The notes under the pieces are model-generated. The model was not told the origin of the DNA and searched no databases. It saw nothing but the letters and a program-made list of their open reading frames with translations. A DNA stretch of 64,000 nucleotides from NCBI GenBank assembly GCA_001574975.1, contig KQ965762.1, forward strand, positions 206,451 through 270,450. Direction: 5' to 3'. The DNA comes from Gonapodya prolifera JEL478 (taxonomy: Eukaryota; Monoblepharomycota; Monoblepharidomycetes; Monoblepharidales; Gonapodyaceae). The first letter of the stretch is position 1. Each line of letters opens with the position of its first letter. Shown here piece after piece: positions 11,381 through 22,198 of this stretch. The translations under genes were made by a program, and so were the position numbers.

Positions 11381-12666
11381 ATGTACAACGGCTCGGACGA
11401 GCTCGAGGGCTTCCCCGAGGCGGTGGCGGAAGTCTTCCCAGAGGAGTTTGAAAAGTACCTGAAACTTCGGGAGCGGGTCGTGACCATCGAGGCCGGTGCG
11501 AGAAGTATCGAAGCTGCCATAGATGGAGCTCAAGTGGAGGGAAGACAACAATCGGAGGAGCCTCTGGAGGGAAACGTGGTGGAGCGAGTGAGGTCGTTCT
11601 TCCACCCTCAGGTGTACTCCCAGGTGAGCTGATGAACGATTGAAGAGGGTCAGAAAGCTACTTCTTCAAGGTTTTATCGATGGCTCATCGTGTCCTTTCT
11701 GTACCTATCCCTGGAATTTCGCGCAATCGTTCTCGCTGTGATTCACCGATCGCCACTCAGTATCTCAGATGGTGAGTGAAACCAATTCATTTTTTTACTC
11801 TCCCCTCTTTTCTCAGTGTCGGATCGACAGGAAACCCATATTACGGGCTCTGGAACACGCTGCCCATGACTTGGAAGGTGCTTCACTGAAGCTCCGGGAG
11901 ACAGATGAGTATTTCATCGCGGCAGTCCGTGCACTGGAAGAAAAGAGTATCGAGGTACGTTTCATACTTCTTGTGTCTTCCGTTTTTCGCCAAAGTGAGA
12001 CAAAGCGAACCCCAGTTACCCGACGAAGACCCCATGGGAAAGCCGGATGACGGAAATTTCCCAGACGTCGCTCGTGAACGCCACCCCGATTCATTTAAGA
12101 AGTACCTTTATCACAAGGAGCGTGTACGAGATGGTGAGTACATGTTTGGGAAGTCACTGTATCACTTCACGACAATTGGTTGCTCTACAGTCGAAATAGC
12201 GGCCAAGATGGTCGAACTCGCGACACGTAATGTCGAAGATAAGAAAACCCGCTTCCTGATATCAGTGGCGAATCTAGACAGATCACAGAAGGTGGGAGAG
12301 AACCATGAATTCGCTCTTTCGGGTACTTGAGGAATGACGATTCGGGGTTTCACCAGCCTTCTCTGGACCAAAACCAAGATTATGGCTCCAAACTACTCCT
12401 GTCACCTTCCGCAGAACCTGTGCACCGAGCAGTAGGTCTTATGTCTCACTTGTTGACATTGGCCTCTTCTGACAAGTTCACACCAGCCATCACCACCGTC
12501 GCCTCAAATGTCTAACGCGAGTCCCATCCGTGCCGTGTCATCGCTGGACCAGAATAACTTCCCCGCTCGAAGCAACTCCCTCTCCACCAATCCCATCCGC
12601 GAGGGCAAGTCGGAACATGGGCTCAGTATTGGAGGCAGCTGGTTCAAACGGACACCCAAAAGTTGA
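11381..12666 (+). CDS. Tandem unknown-family protein, copy 1
   Basis: First of four same-strand paralogues. Exons 11381-11623, 11761-11771, 11831-11954, 12016-12133, 12191-12291, 12357-12431 and 12487-12666 give 283 residues. Domain order: module A (GFPEAVAEVFPEEFEKYL..RERV..IE, residues 10-45), a short motif RSFFHPQVYSQ, then YLRWKP encoded across an 11-nt microexon, then a helical stretch (LEHAAHDLEGASLKLRE). Module C follows (FPDVARERHPDSFKKYL..KERVRDVE) and repeats the module A pattern; the tail is Ser/Pro-rich and ends SWFKRTPKS. The helices are amphipathic and charged, and there is no signal peptide or membrane segment. No known domain is recognised; a helical-bundle scaffold is only a guess. 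The fourth-intron and later junctions are supported by paralogue comparison. Confidence 0.72.
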
Positions 12667-12918
12667 TTGAAACATGCCAAAAATTTTGGACGCCTCCCCT
12701 AATCTTCTCACGACAGTAATGATTCTTTATTTTTTTGGATGTTGCATGTACATGTGCCGGCGGGCAAATGTAGGAATTCTTTTGTTTACGAACAATTGCA
12801 CGAACATTTTTATACCCAGGAGCTCCCGTAATGGGTGCTTCGGAGAATTGGAGAGCAGGCAGGCACACAGGCACGCGGCCTCACAGCCCAACGGCCCTCT
12901 CACAATTTTTCCCGCACA

Positions 12919-14289
12919 ATGTGGGAGAACCTCTTCACGCCCTTCCGTGATGACGAAACGGGTCCTTTCTCGCCAAAGCTCCGAGAGAATCATCCCGATG
13001 CCTTTGCAAATTACGTCCAACTGCGGAAGATGATTTCAGTGCTCGAACTGGAAGCCGTTCGCACAGAGCTCGCGCTGGGATTGGAGCCAGGCATCTCGCC
13101 AAGCAAAGGAAAGGCGACCACTTCCAATGGCCAGAATGGCGTAGACACGGAAGCAATCGAGCGAGTCAGACGATCGGTCCATCCGGTTGTATACGACAGG
13201 TGCGGTCAGCCGTTTAAGGTAACCCTCACGATCGCACCAACTTTCCATTGATTCGAAAGATATGTCACGTGGAAGTGGGCCCTCACGGAACTGGAGTCGT
13301 CCATTGTCTCGTACGAGATTGCAGGAATGGACCACGCGGAGCATCACCGTGCAGTCACTTCGAGGGTGGAAGCACTTCGGTTCAGCGGAGAGCAAGTGAG
13401 CACACTGGCCCACCTTCATTTACATGCTGCTGTTGTCTGATTGGGCCGTCGTACAGGAAGACGAGGAGGAGCAGCCTGGCGATGTCTCCCACCTCATTGC
13501 GAACCCCCCCGAGTTTCCCGATGCGGTCCGCCTCACTCATCCTCGGGAGTTCAGACACTACATACGATATAAAACCCTGATGGATGATGTCATTCGGGCA
13601 ACGAGAGCGTTCGAGATGTCGACTGCGAACGTGCAACGGCAGTTGACCAACTTCTTGGACGCTCAATCTACTGTCGCTGCTATTCTCGGAAAGCCTAGAC
13701 CAGAGAGTGTGAGTTTTCTGTAAGGTATCGTGCTGTAAAACATTAAGACTAACCAAACTACCAGGTTACAACTGGGACAAGAACAACTCCTAGGCGGTCA
13801 GATTCCGTCAATGCTCTCGAATACCTCCAAAACGTACGTGCTGGTCCAGACATAATCCTGCAGCTACATTTTGTTAACAACAAACCACAGTTATCTCCTC
13901 CACCCGCGGTTCCCACTGAGCAGGATGTCAAACCTCTCGATAGCCGACCTCTGTCTCCGCAAGACATCGCGTCTATGCTCACCTTCACCCACCGCTCTGG
14001 TAGATCGTCGAGTCCGTCAGTGTCGCCACGAAGTCGGAGTGTCGCGGGGTCCCATCGCACACCGCTGAGCAGTCCCATGATGTCCCCGGCCACACTGGCG
14101 ACTGAACTTTCCGATTTCTCCAATTTTTCCATCATGACGCCAGGAACTCTCTCTGAACAAGACGATTGGTCAAAAGCCCCCAGCAAGGGCCACCACAAAC
14201 AGCCCAGCAGTGGGAGAAAGTGGAGCCTTCTTTCTCGACGGAAGAGCGTTTCTGTCACTGGGGATCGTCGGATCCATGAAGCTGCCTGA
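12919..14289 (+). CDS. Tandem unknown-family protein, copy 2
   Basis: Second paralogue. Exons 12919-13199, 13260-13395, 13457-13708, 13765-13833 and 13891-14289 give 378 residues with every phase matching. Module A is FSPKLRENHPDAFANYVQLRK, then RVRRSVHPVVYDR, then YVTWKW joined to a helical stretch ending SGEQ. Module C is FPDAVRLTHPREFRHYIRYK. The tail is the longest of the first three copies, about 180 residues, rich in Ser, Pro and Arg-Ser pairs, and ends in a basic block (WSLLSRRKSVSVTG) that looks like a kinase-substrate or membrane-binding patch. The YVTW block here is not a separate microexon but is fused to the following exon. It is the most diverged of the four. The function is unknown. 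Confidence 0.72.
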
Positions 14290-14525
14290 ACGGTTCGCGG
14301 GCGCTGGTCGCTCCATTCAATTACATTCTGTGTTATGTGCGTATTCCTGTAATCTCTACTGAATTGTAACCTTCATTTTTGATATACCTCCACTATCAAG
14401 AAATAGAATTGAGCTCTTCCAGCCGGATTTCTAGTATGGCGTGGTGTGGCGCACCCCTCCCTCCGGCCAAGGTTCATCCCTCTCATTTACCCCAAAAGTG
14501 GAATCGGCAGCCAGACGCCAGCATT

Positions 14526-15843
14526 ATGGACTCCGGGTTCCAATCGCCGACGGAATCGCTTGGGTTTCCCTCTTCCGTGGCGGAAACGTTCCCAGAAGAG
14601 TACGCGCGTTTCTCCAAGCTCAAGGTTCGAGTCGCCACACTCGAAACCGGTGCCAGATCGCTGGACGCTGCGTTCGCCGACGACTCGGAAACCCAAAATG
14701 GACCGACGGACGCGGCAGAGCTGGTCAGACGGCACTTCCATCCTAGCGTGTTCGCCCAGGTGAGTCTCGTGAATAATGGACACGTGGTCTCAGTCGCGAT
14801 AATAGCACCTGCCCTGACTTGACTACTTCGGTCTCGGATTTTAAAACAACTAGTATCTGAGATGGTGAGCCTTTCGAAGCTTCTTTGTGTTGGGTTGGGC
14901 CGCGCGTCAATGTATTCCGCATTAGGAAACCCACTATCGAACGGGTGGAGCACACAGCATGGGAACTGCGAGCTGACGTCGACGCACTTGTGATGTCTGA
15001 AGTTGCGATGCTGCAAGCCATTGGAGGAATGAACGACCAGGAAAAGGTACTCCGTGTGCGGTCTCTCGTGAATGGGCTCAATCCTTAACAGACTCGGACT
15101 AGACTGTTGATATTTCGAACACCGTTTTGGAGGGAAGCCTCTTTCCCATTCACCTGCGGGATCGTCATCCGAACGCCTTCGAGGAGTATCTTCGAGCAAA
15201 GCAACGTCTGAATATCGTGGAAACCGCGTTCAAGAACTTTGAGCAGGCGTCCGAAGTTGTCAGACAGAAGGAAATGGAGTTTATTTCAGCCATGGAGAGC
15301 CTCGATGCTGCGAGCAAAGTGGGTTCTCAATTGAATTTGTACACAATGATTTCGTGTCATGGAACCATCTCCGGACAGGCCCCGATATCAATGACCCCCA
15401 CTCACACAACGGAGGAGAACCACGCAATGGAGAACCACGAGAACAATAGTCAAACCGCCCTTCGCCCAGACCTTCAGCAATCGCCCCCACCAGCAACACA
15501 CTACAATCCGTTTACAGATCCCCGACTTTCTCTTGGGCGCCCGCAAAGCTTTCACCCACAATCAACACTTGAAAGGCAGTCAGGCCAACCAATCTTGCAT
15601 GACGTACTCAACGGACCCAAACCAATTCCCGCTGCCGCCGAGGTTGGGGACCAACTTGTCCCACGGGTCACTGGCGGATCACCACGGCACGAAAGCATGC
15701 TTCAAACTCGTGGAAAGCAATCCCCACTTGGACAACATGTGGTGGTGGCCCAGGCGGCTGAACCGGAAACCAAGCAAAATCATTCACCTTGGCCCTGGTC
15801 GAAACGGCGCCGAGCGTCAAGCATGCCACGGAACAAGGACTAA
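14526..15843 (+). CDS. Tandem unknown-family protein, copy 3
   Basis: Third paralogue. Exons 14526-14759, 14854-14864, 14926-15046, 15103-15318 and 15379-15843 give 348 residues. Module A: GFPSSVAETFPEEYARFSKLK..RVATLETGARSLDAAF, then RRHFHPSVFAQ. The second exon is an 11-nt microexon that, with the next base, encodes Tyr-Leu-Arg-Trp, followed by KPTIERVEHTAWELR. Module C: LFPIHLRDRHPNAFEEYLRAKQRLNIVE, with a charged helix ending LDAASK. The tail is Pro/Gln/Ser-rich and ends with a strongly basic block (WSKRRRASSMPR). The last intron, 15319-15378, is 60 nt and stop-free in frame, so it could also be retained. Closest to copy 1 in sequence and exon layout. Confidence 0.72.
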
Positions 15844-16111
15844 ATACACGTCGTGAGAACCCGGAGCAAGTTCCTGGGGTTACTATCTCGAACGGACGCT
15901 TTGCATAATTTTGACCACCCTCGATAAGGTTTACACGTGAAGTATCATAATGGAAATACCTACATAGCAGTTGCATTTCTTTTGTCAAACAAAAGTAGAC
16001 AATCGCCTCACTTCTCGGTTTTGGGTGTGGCTGCTAAACTTGGCTTCGACAGTTCCACACCTGTCCACTTGGAACCTGCGAGCATCACAGGGAGGCCGTG
16101 TGGCCCACACG

Positions 16112-17685
16112 ATGTCGTCCCTGAGCGACGGGCTGTTCCCCACGTCTGTTGCCCTTTTCCACCCGGACGAGTTCGAGCGCTACGCACTCCTTAGGGAACG
16201 GGTTGCCACCATCGAGCGCGGAGCTCTTGCGGTCGAGCGAGCGATTCGGGGCTTCTTTCCAGATACGCCAGACCCCAGCTCCCGGGCTTCTGGTGACACG
16301 AAGGGGGAGGATAATTCGCTGTCGGATCGAGTGAAGCATACGTTCAGGGAAGACATTGTCCAGTCGTATAACCAATGGTGGGTCTCTNNNNNNNNNNNNN
16401 NNNNNNNNNNNNNNNNNNNNNNNNNNNNNNNNNNNNNNNNNNNNNNNNNNNNNNNNNNNNNNNNNNNNNNNNNNNNNNNNNNNNNNNNNNNNNNNNNNNN
16501 NNNNNNNNNNNNNNNNNNNNNNNNNNNNNNNNNNNNNNNNNNNNNNNNNNNNNNNNNNNNNNNNNNNNNNNNNNNNNNNNNNNNNNNNNNNNNNNNNNNN
16601 NNNNTCTTTCATACCCGGACGAACACATTCACTCAACGAACCGGTCGCAGATGGCCGTGAAGTACCGTACAATCAAAGGGACATCAGTGGAAGACGACTC
16701 GTTCCCCCGTGCCACGAGAAGCTCCCATCCCGAGGCCTTTGAGCGGTACTTGCGACACAAGCAAAGGTTGCGGGAAGTCGAGGTCGGAGCAACCATGGTG
16801 GAACAGGTTACCAAAGTGCTGGCAGAGAAGCGGAAGGCGTTTGCCGTGGCGGCAGCTGCTGTGGATGAGGCGAGCAAAGTGAGTCGAGCTTCGCTATAGC
16901 GACATTCGCGACGTACGAGTAACACCAACAAACACCTGTCCCGCAGTCGGAGTGCTGGGAAGGTTATCCCTACGGTCTGCCAGTTGTGCAAGCTGGCTCA
17001 AGCATTGCGCCGTCCAGACGTGCATCAACGAAGTCGGGGGGATCTTCCACTGCTGCAAATAGCAAGGTCGGTCTGTTTTGCCCCGTATCACCAAAGTACC
17101 AGGGCTCAATTCTTCTCCGCCTGGTAACAGGTGGCTGTCTCAAATCAATCACCTTCGACGCCCTCGCTCGGCGGCACAATGGTCTCCACCCCGGCGCTCA
17201 GTTTCCGATCGTCCACACCACAACCCACATCCAGTGCTCCCCACCCGAGTCTGTCACGTCGATCCTTCACCCCCACTCCTTTCTTCCGCACGCAGCATCA
17301 GGACAATTTCGGCCCAATGTCGCCCATTAGTCCAGTCCAACAGCGTTCCAGCTCTCCTGCTGAAGCATTCTTCAACTCGGCGCGTGACGGGATACCGTTC
17401 CTCAGGGGTCGAGCTGCGACCGACACATTCCTGACACCTACGTCACCTTCACCCACCTCGCGTCGGGATTCGCTGCCCCTTCATAGGTCCGCCCAGCGGT
17501 CGGACTACAGCTCGGATGGTTTGCTGCCCGAGAGACCGTCGACCCCATCAACCCCGACCCCGTCTACACAAAGACCAAAATACAAGTGGCTCAAATCAAT
17601 CAAGAGAGCTCCTTCATGGTTCAAAACAGCACCAGAGGTTCAGGCTGCCCTGGAACAGTCGAACAGAGCCTCGATTGCGTCATAG
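16112..17685 (+). CDS. Tandem unknown-family protein, copy 4 (contains N gap)
   Basis: Fourth paralogue. Visible exons are 16112-16377, 16651-16878, 16947-17066 and 17131-17685. Module A: LFPTSVALFHPDEFERYALLRERVATIERGALAVERAI, then VQSYNQW. The exon that should carry the helical stretch after Trp-Lys-Pro falls in the run of N at 16388-16604, so the frame through it cannot be checked. Module C: SFPRATRSSHPEAFERYLRHKQRLREVEVGA with a helix ending VDEASK, matching copy 3. The tail of about 220 residues is Ser/Pro/Thr-rich and ends with KYKWLKSIKRAPSWF and a short coil. In this copy the YNQW block is fused to exon 1. The function is unknown. Confidence 0.68.
16388..16604. other. Assembly gap of 217 N
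   Basis: An undetermined run inside the fourth gene of the array. From the paralogues it should contain the end of intron 1, one exon of roughly 120 nt and the start of intron 2. Confidence 0.95.
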
Positions 17686-17956
17686 ATACAATGGCGAATG
17701 GGAGAGATGGTTGGACGAGCAGGAGTGTTTTAGGGATATGGAGTGAGACCGGCAGTGCCGGTGTACGGTGTTTTCCCAGAAATGCACGTTTCCACTGTAG
17801 CGAGTGTTTGTCTTTCCCTCAACCCTCACATTCTTTTTTGCAACACGTTTTTATTGGGTTGTATTCGTATCTTGTTGGCTTCGTCAACTCGATTGCTCAA
17901 TATCAATTCCTGAGTCAGTTGTTCAACGTCTCAATCGCCACCCCACTTCGTGCTTG

Positions 17957-19289
17957 TCACACTGATCTCATCGTACGCTTCAGGTATTCACAATTCTCCT
18001 TCAGAAAGCCGTCAACTTCCTTTGCATGGGGCGTCTCTGCACCATCACGGTCCAGCAGACTGTGGAGATCAGACCGAAGTCCGACCGCCTCGCCATTCTT
18101 TATCATATCGAACTGCTCCAGAATGATTTCCACGTCGCCCTCCTCAATCAAGTACCTTTGGTGATTTGGTTCATCTGCTGGTGGTGCTGATTTCACATCC
18201 GCAAAGTACTCCGCGCACATCTCAAGAAACCTCTGAAGCTCGTTTCGAGAGCCTGCGTGGAATCTAACACGCTTCGCAGGATCGGGGTGTTCAGCTGGGT
18301 TGGTGTCTCCGAAGATGCACTCTGTGAGACGCGTCGCGAGCACTTCACCTGAGACGGAACGTCCTATCAGTTGAAGCACTGTGTCTTCGTGCTCGGGTTG
18401 AAGCTCTGGCTTGCAGGATGATAAGAGCGCGACGATGCAGGAAGACATATCACGTAAGTCGGTAAGTGGCACCCCCGAATCGTCAAGCGGAAGGTCCAAA
18501 GTATGGTATCGGCAAATTGAAGAGAATGGAAGCGACAAGAGAAGAAGAAACTGAATCGGGAGAGAGACTCTAGTTGACGAGGAAAGGTCAACAATTGTTA
18601 TTTTGTACCGCGAAACAGCACTCACCGGACGATGTACTTGTTTGGCACAGTGCTCGACCTCACGTATCCCTCCAGCTTTGCAAACGTCGTCATCCTTGGT
18701 CTCTTGACTCGATGCCCCGGCGGGACGCCGGCTCCCAGCCAACTAACCAGTACCACATTGCGCACATTTGCATTTTCCGCACAGGCTACGAGCCTATCCA
18801 TGAAGCGCTCCAGCCATACGTCGAAGCTTTGTTCTTCTCTTCGAGTGAGGGATAGTCCGTGTGCTTCCCCTCGAGTCGGCGAGAAGGGAGTTGTAATGTG
18901 CGGCGAAATGCTCTCATCTGCTGGCTGCTTCCGGCTGCTGGGTGGTACGACGCACATCACATCAATGCCCGAAAGCTCATTCAAGAGATGGTTGCTCAGT
19001 CCTTGTGTCCCTTGCTCAAACATGTCGAGGGTACCGGTGACACCTTCGCGCTGGAGCGCCAGCTGCTTCTTCTGCGGGTCATTGTAAGCGACGAAGACTT
19101 TGTTGAATCGATCGCGAGCGCCCTCAGCCAGGATTGACTCGAAAATACCGTGGCCTTCGCGACGATTGACCGAAGATTGTTGAAATCACGGTCCTCGGAC
19201 GCATCGCAGTTGTGGAGAGGTATCTCACCTATTTCCCCATCGCCCACGATCAGCATAACCGATGGTTTGCCTTTTTGCTTCCCTAACAT
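17957..19289 (-). CDS. NmrA-like NAD(P)-binding protein
   Basis: Exons 19289-19229, 19154-18626 and 18569-17957 give 400 residues with all phases matching. The N-terminus holds the Rossmann turn as VGDGEIGGHGIF, split by the first intron, followed by a helix and the second strand (KVFVAYNDPQKK). Then come DVMCVVPPSS and a strand-helix NVRNVVLVSWLGA. These fit the NmrA family of redox-sensing or atypical short-chain dehydrogenase-like proteins, which bind a dinucleotide but often lack the Tyr-xxx-Lys catalytic pair; no such pair stands out here. The C-terminal half is helical and less conserved. The first in-frame ATG upstream, at 19358, is also possible, but the chosen start gives a compact Rossmann N-terminus. 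The family call is moderate. Confidence 0.66.
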
Positions 19290-19389
19290 CGAGTGCGCGC
19301 GGTGGTTGAGGGTAAATGGGTTGTTTCGCTGGTTGTTTCGTGACGTCAGTCCAACCAAGTTTGTTATTACATAGAACCATTAAACACTT

Positions 19390-20463
19390 TCAATAAAATA
19401 TCGGTTGCCACTCCGGCAAAACTGTTCGGTCAGATTGTCGGCTCTCCTCCGGAATCTCCGAGCGCCTAATATTCAGCTTTTCCATGGAGTTCGAGGCCTG
19501 AGCCACATCTTGGCGGCCATCATCAAACTTGTCAACGTCGCTTATTGGACAGTTCGGCTTCACCCCAAGTGGGCTTGGTGTGTTGTGTTTGCTGTACCAC
19601 ACACCAATCGGCCCCACCACAAGTCTGAAAAATTGTCTGTACTCCTTTTCACCCGGATTTCCCTTCAGTGGCATGGATTCGTGGGGAGTTCTATCCGTCA
19701 TCCAATAAAGGGCCTGTGACGCCAAATCACTAGGGGGGCCTAACAAATGCCGAATGTTTCCAAGTGCGCCGTCGTTCCCCACCATCGACGCATCAAGCAC
19801 CACATTAGGGTAGATGCGTGATGACGCCGCAATGTTTGATCCAAAATATATGCCACCTTGTCGTGTGCGCGTTGTCAGGTCAACGACTCCTCGGCCCCAA
19901 CGGACAAAGAATGGTTTGAACTTCAGTGGTTCACCATCAGTCTTTCCCAAATATGCGAGTGGGTGCTCTTTGTCGCGGACAGCAGGGCTCTCGCAATGAA
20001 GTCCGGGTCTTCGGTGAGCCTCGCCAACTGGCACCTCCCGTTCGTCAATGGTAAGATACGCCGTTCCGCTCATTTGTCCGGCACACATCGTGACTATGCC
20101 GGAGTAGCCGTTGTACTCCTCCGGAAGGGGCATCGACAAGTCAATCGGCATCATGTTGATTTGAATACCCTTCGGGGTGGGGAACCTCAGACTGAACAAC
20201 GGCAGGAAAGCCATCTGCGAAAATGGTACCCTTTTTTTGCGCCAAAGCTTCTCCCGTTTCACGATGTCGCTGAGGGGGGAGGCCACAAATGCCAATGCGG
20301 AGAGAGTCTCGGAGTCGGCATAGCGGACCACGCCTTCGAAAATGTCCATGATGAGCTTTGGTTGCTTAGCGGGCGTAGTCGCGGAGCCACCATCGTTGAT
20401 CATTTGCATTCGAGTTGAAGTTGAGAATCTCAACTGCTGTGGACAACGACCGACCACCGTCAA
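19390..20463 (-). CDS. F-box-like protein of unknown function
   Basis: A single-exon gene of up to 357 residues. Residues about 35-75 (KLIMDIFEGVVRYADSE, LSALAFVASPLSDIV, LWRKK) look like a weak F-box: a short helix pair with a conserved Trp after a Leu-rich segment. The rest is mixed and carries several Gly- and Pro-rich loops, with no recognised repeat such as LRR or WD40. If the F-box is real the protein would select substrates for an SCF ubiquitin ligase; this is inference. A second in-frame ATG at about 20409 is a likely alternative start, because the first 18 residues lack any pattern. It is separated by about 75 bp from the divergent oxygenase gene at 20536. Confidence 0.6.
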   Translation of the reverse strand: MTVVGRCPQQLRFSTSTRMQMINDGGSATTPAKQPKLIMDIFEGVVRYADSETLSALAFVASPLSDIVKREKLWRKKRVPFSQMAFLPLFSLRFPTPKGIQINMMPIDLSMPLPEEYNGYSGIVTMCAGQMSGTAYLTIDEREVPVGEAHRRPGLHCESPAVRDKEHPLAYLGKTDGEPLKFKPFFVRWGRGVVDLTTRTRQGGIYFGSNIAASSRIYPNVVLDASMVGNDGALGNIRHLLGPPSDLASQALYWMTDRTPHESMPLKGNPGEKEYRQFFRLVVGPIGVWYSKHNTPSPLGVKPNCPISDVDKFDDGRQDVAQASNSMEKLNIRRSEIPEESRQSDRTVLPEWQPIFY

Positions 20464-20535
20464 TTCACGATCGTTCCTCTCTAAAGCTCTCTTGTGGTTT
20501 TCGGTCTCTCTCTAATTTGAGACCCCTGAGCTTGA

Positions 20536-21622
20536 ATGGCGCCTCTGTCGTCCGCGGTGGACCTGGATCGCTACCCCATTTCAGAACCGTCCTCTCCCGA
20601 ATTCCAGTCGCTGGTTGAGCGCGCAGCGTCTGAATTCCGGGAATCAGGTTGTTGCGTTCTTCCAGGCTTTCTCAGACGGGAAACCTGCGAATCTGCAAAG
20701 GCGGGCAAGATGGTGGGCACTTGTCACAGGAGCGACGGGTCCCATCCAAAGTGGCTGTCGAAGGAGGCAGAAGCCCTGCGTGGACTGACGATGGGGTGAG
20801 ACCGTTTATCGAAGACGATTTGTCATTTGGGATGCTTGAAGCTGACTTCTCATACAGCAAGAGCCTCCTCCAAAAATCTCGTGGCTTTTGACGAAATACC
20901 CACCAGTGAACCTTTGAGGACAGCGTACGAGAGTTATGAAGTCTTGCGCTTTGTTGAACAAGTCTTGAGAGTTGGACAGGTCTGTGGTCACTTTCGTGTT
21001 GGTTTCGAAGGGTCCCATTATGAAACACCTTCGATCCATGCAGCTCTACCGAACAGAAGACGAGCTCTGGGCCCTCAACATTCATGTATATGAGAAGGGT
21101 GAGTGTGTTTGAATCTTTTCAAAGGATTTCGTAACCATGACACTCCTTTAGGTGACCGACTCAACTTGCACTTTGATCGTGGAGAGTATGCCGTGACCAT
21201 ACTCCTGCAACCTTGCTCTGCCGGAGGGATCTTCGAGCACACCCATCCTGCTACCCGAAGAGTACCATACGTAGTGCCTGACGGGGAAGAGCGCGAGCTG
21301 GAAATCGACCTGAGCTGGTGCAGAAGTTGGACCTGGAAGTGGGCGATCTGTGCTTATTCAACGGGAGGACACAGCTTCATCGAGTCACGGTGAGCGAGTG
21401 ATGTTTTTGAGTGTGTTGAGTGAGTGTGCCACCACCTGACTGACTACCACCGTGCTTCCCAAGCCTGTTGAGGAGGGCGTTCGATGCCTTGCGGTTCTCT
21501 CATATGAAACTAAACCGGGTGTCAAGTTAAATGAGTACACTAGGGCCAAATTCTACGGTGAGCCGGTCTTATTGAAGAAGTGCGTCGGAATTGACAACCA
21601 CGAGATTTTTTCAGGTCGATAA
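20536..21622 (+). CDS. Fe(II)/2-oxoglutarate-dependent oxygenase
   Basis: The catalytic residues of the 2OG-Fe(II) oxygenase fold are visible: the iron-binding His-x-Asp in LNLHFDRGEY (codons at 21168-21176), the distal His in NGRTQLHRVT (21378), and an Arg in that block that would bind 2-oxoglutarate. The N-terminal part (ESGCCVLPGFL) and KNLVAFDEIP are typical of HalD/ArpA-like enzymes, as is the FYGR ending, which is completed by the last exon 21615-21622. Clear exons: 21044-21098, from 21151, 21464-21556, 21615-21622. Two problems remain: the join between the first block and KNLVAF (about 20700-20870) is unresolved, and the frame changes near 21285-21315 with no intron signal. The gene is therefore real but may be damaged. 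The substrate is unknown. Confidence 0.7.
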
Positions 21623-22198
21623 CAACCATGTCTCCACGTGCTCCATAATGCGATCTACGTATATTTATGAGTAGTCGCTCTCTTGCATCGGGATATCGTA
21701 ATCTATCTTATTATAATTGCTCATGCCTCCGACTCCTCGTTGGCGATTGACAGTACCAGTGACGAGGTCTCCCGCGAGTGGAATCAAAATCTTGAAGTGG
21801 GGGCGTTTCGAGCTCCCTTCTGCTCATCCCTTCCTAGGATTTCGCGTGCCGTTTGACAAAAAGCGATCTTGTGTTTGCGGTGCAGGGGTCCGATTCCATA
21901 ACCTGACGAGGAGGTGTGAAGGTATTGCCTGTTACAGCAGTTCGTTTCATCTCCACTGGTGCACCCGAAAGACGAGAACAGCCCAAAAATCTTCAGTGGT
22001 CCTTGGGCCTCGGGGCTTGGGACTCTGAATCATGATTTCCGTCGTTTCGTGGTTGCGGCAGTCTGTAGGGCGCCTTGGCGACACAACAGCCCTCGACAGC
22101 CTCTTCATCGATCAGGTATTAGCCCTTTCGACAGGTTTGAAACCCTCACCCACCTCTGATAGAGTTTACAGACTCTCGATCTTCCTTCCATCCCCATC
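21623..22198. other. Intergenic, nothing supported
   Basis: Open frames of up to 103 codons occur without a domain or convincing splice partners. The stretch should hold the promoter of the rightward secreted repeat protein. Confidence 0.35.
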
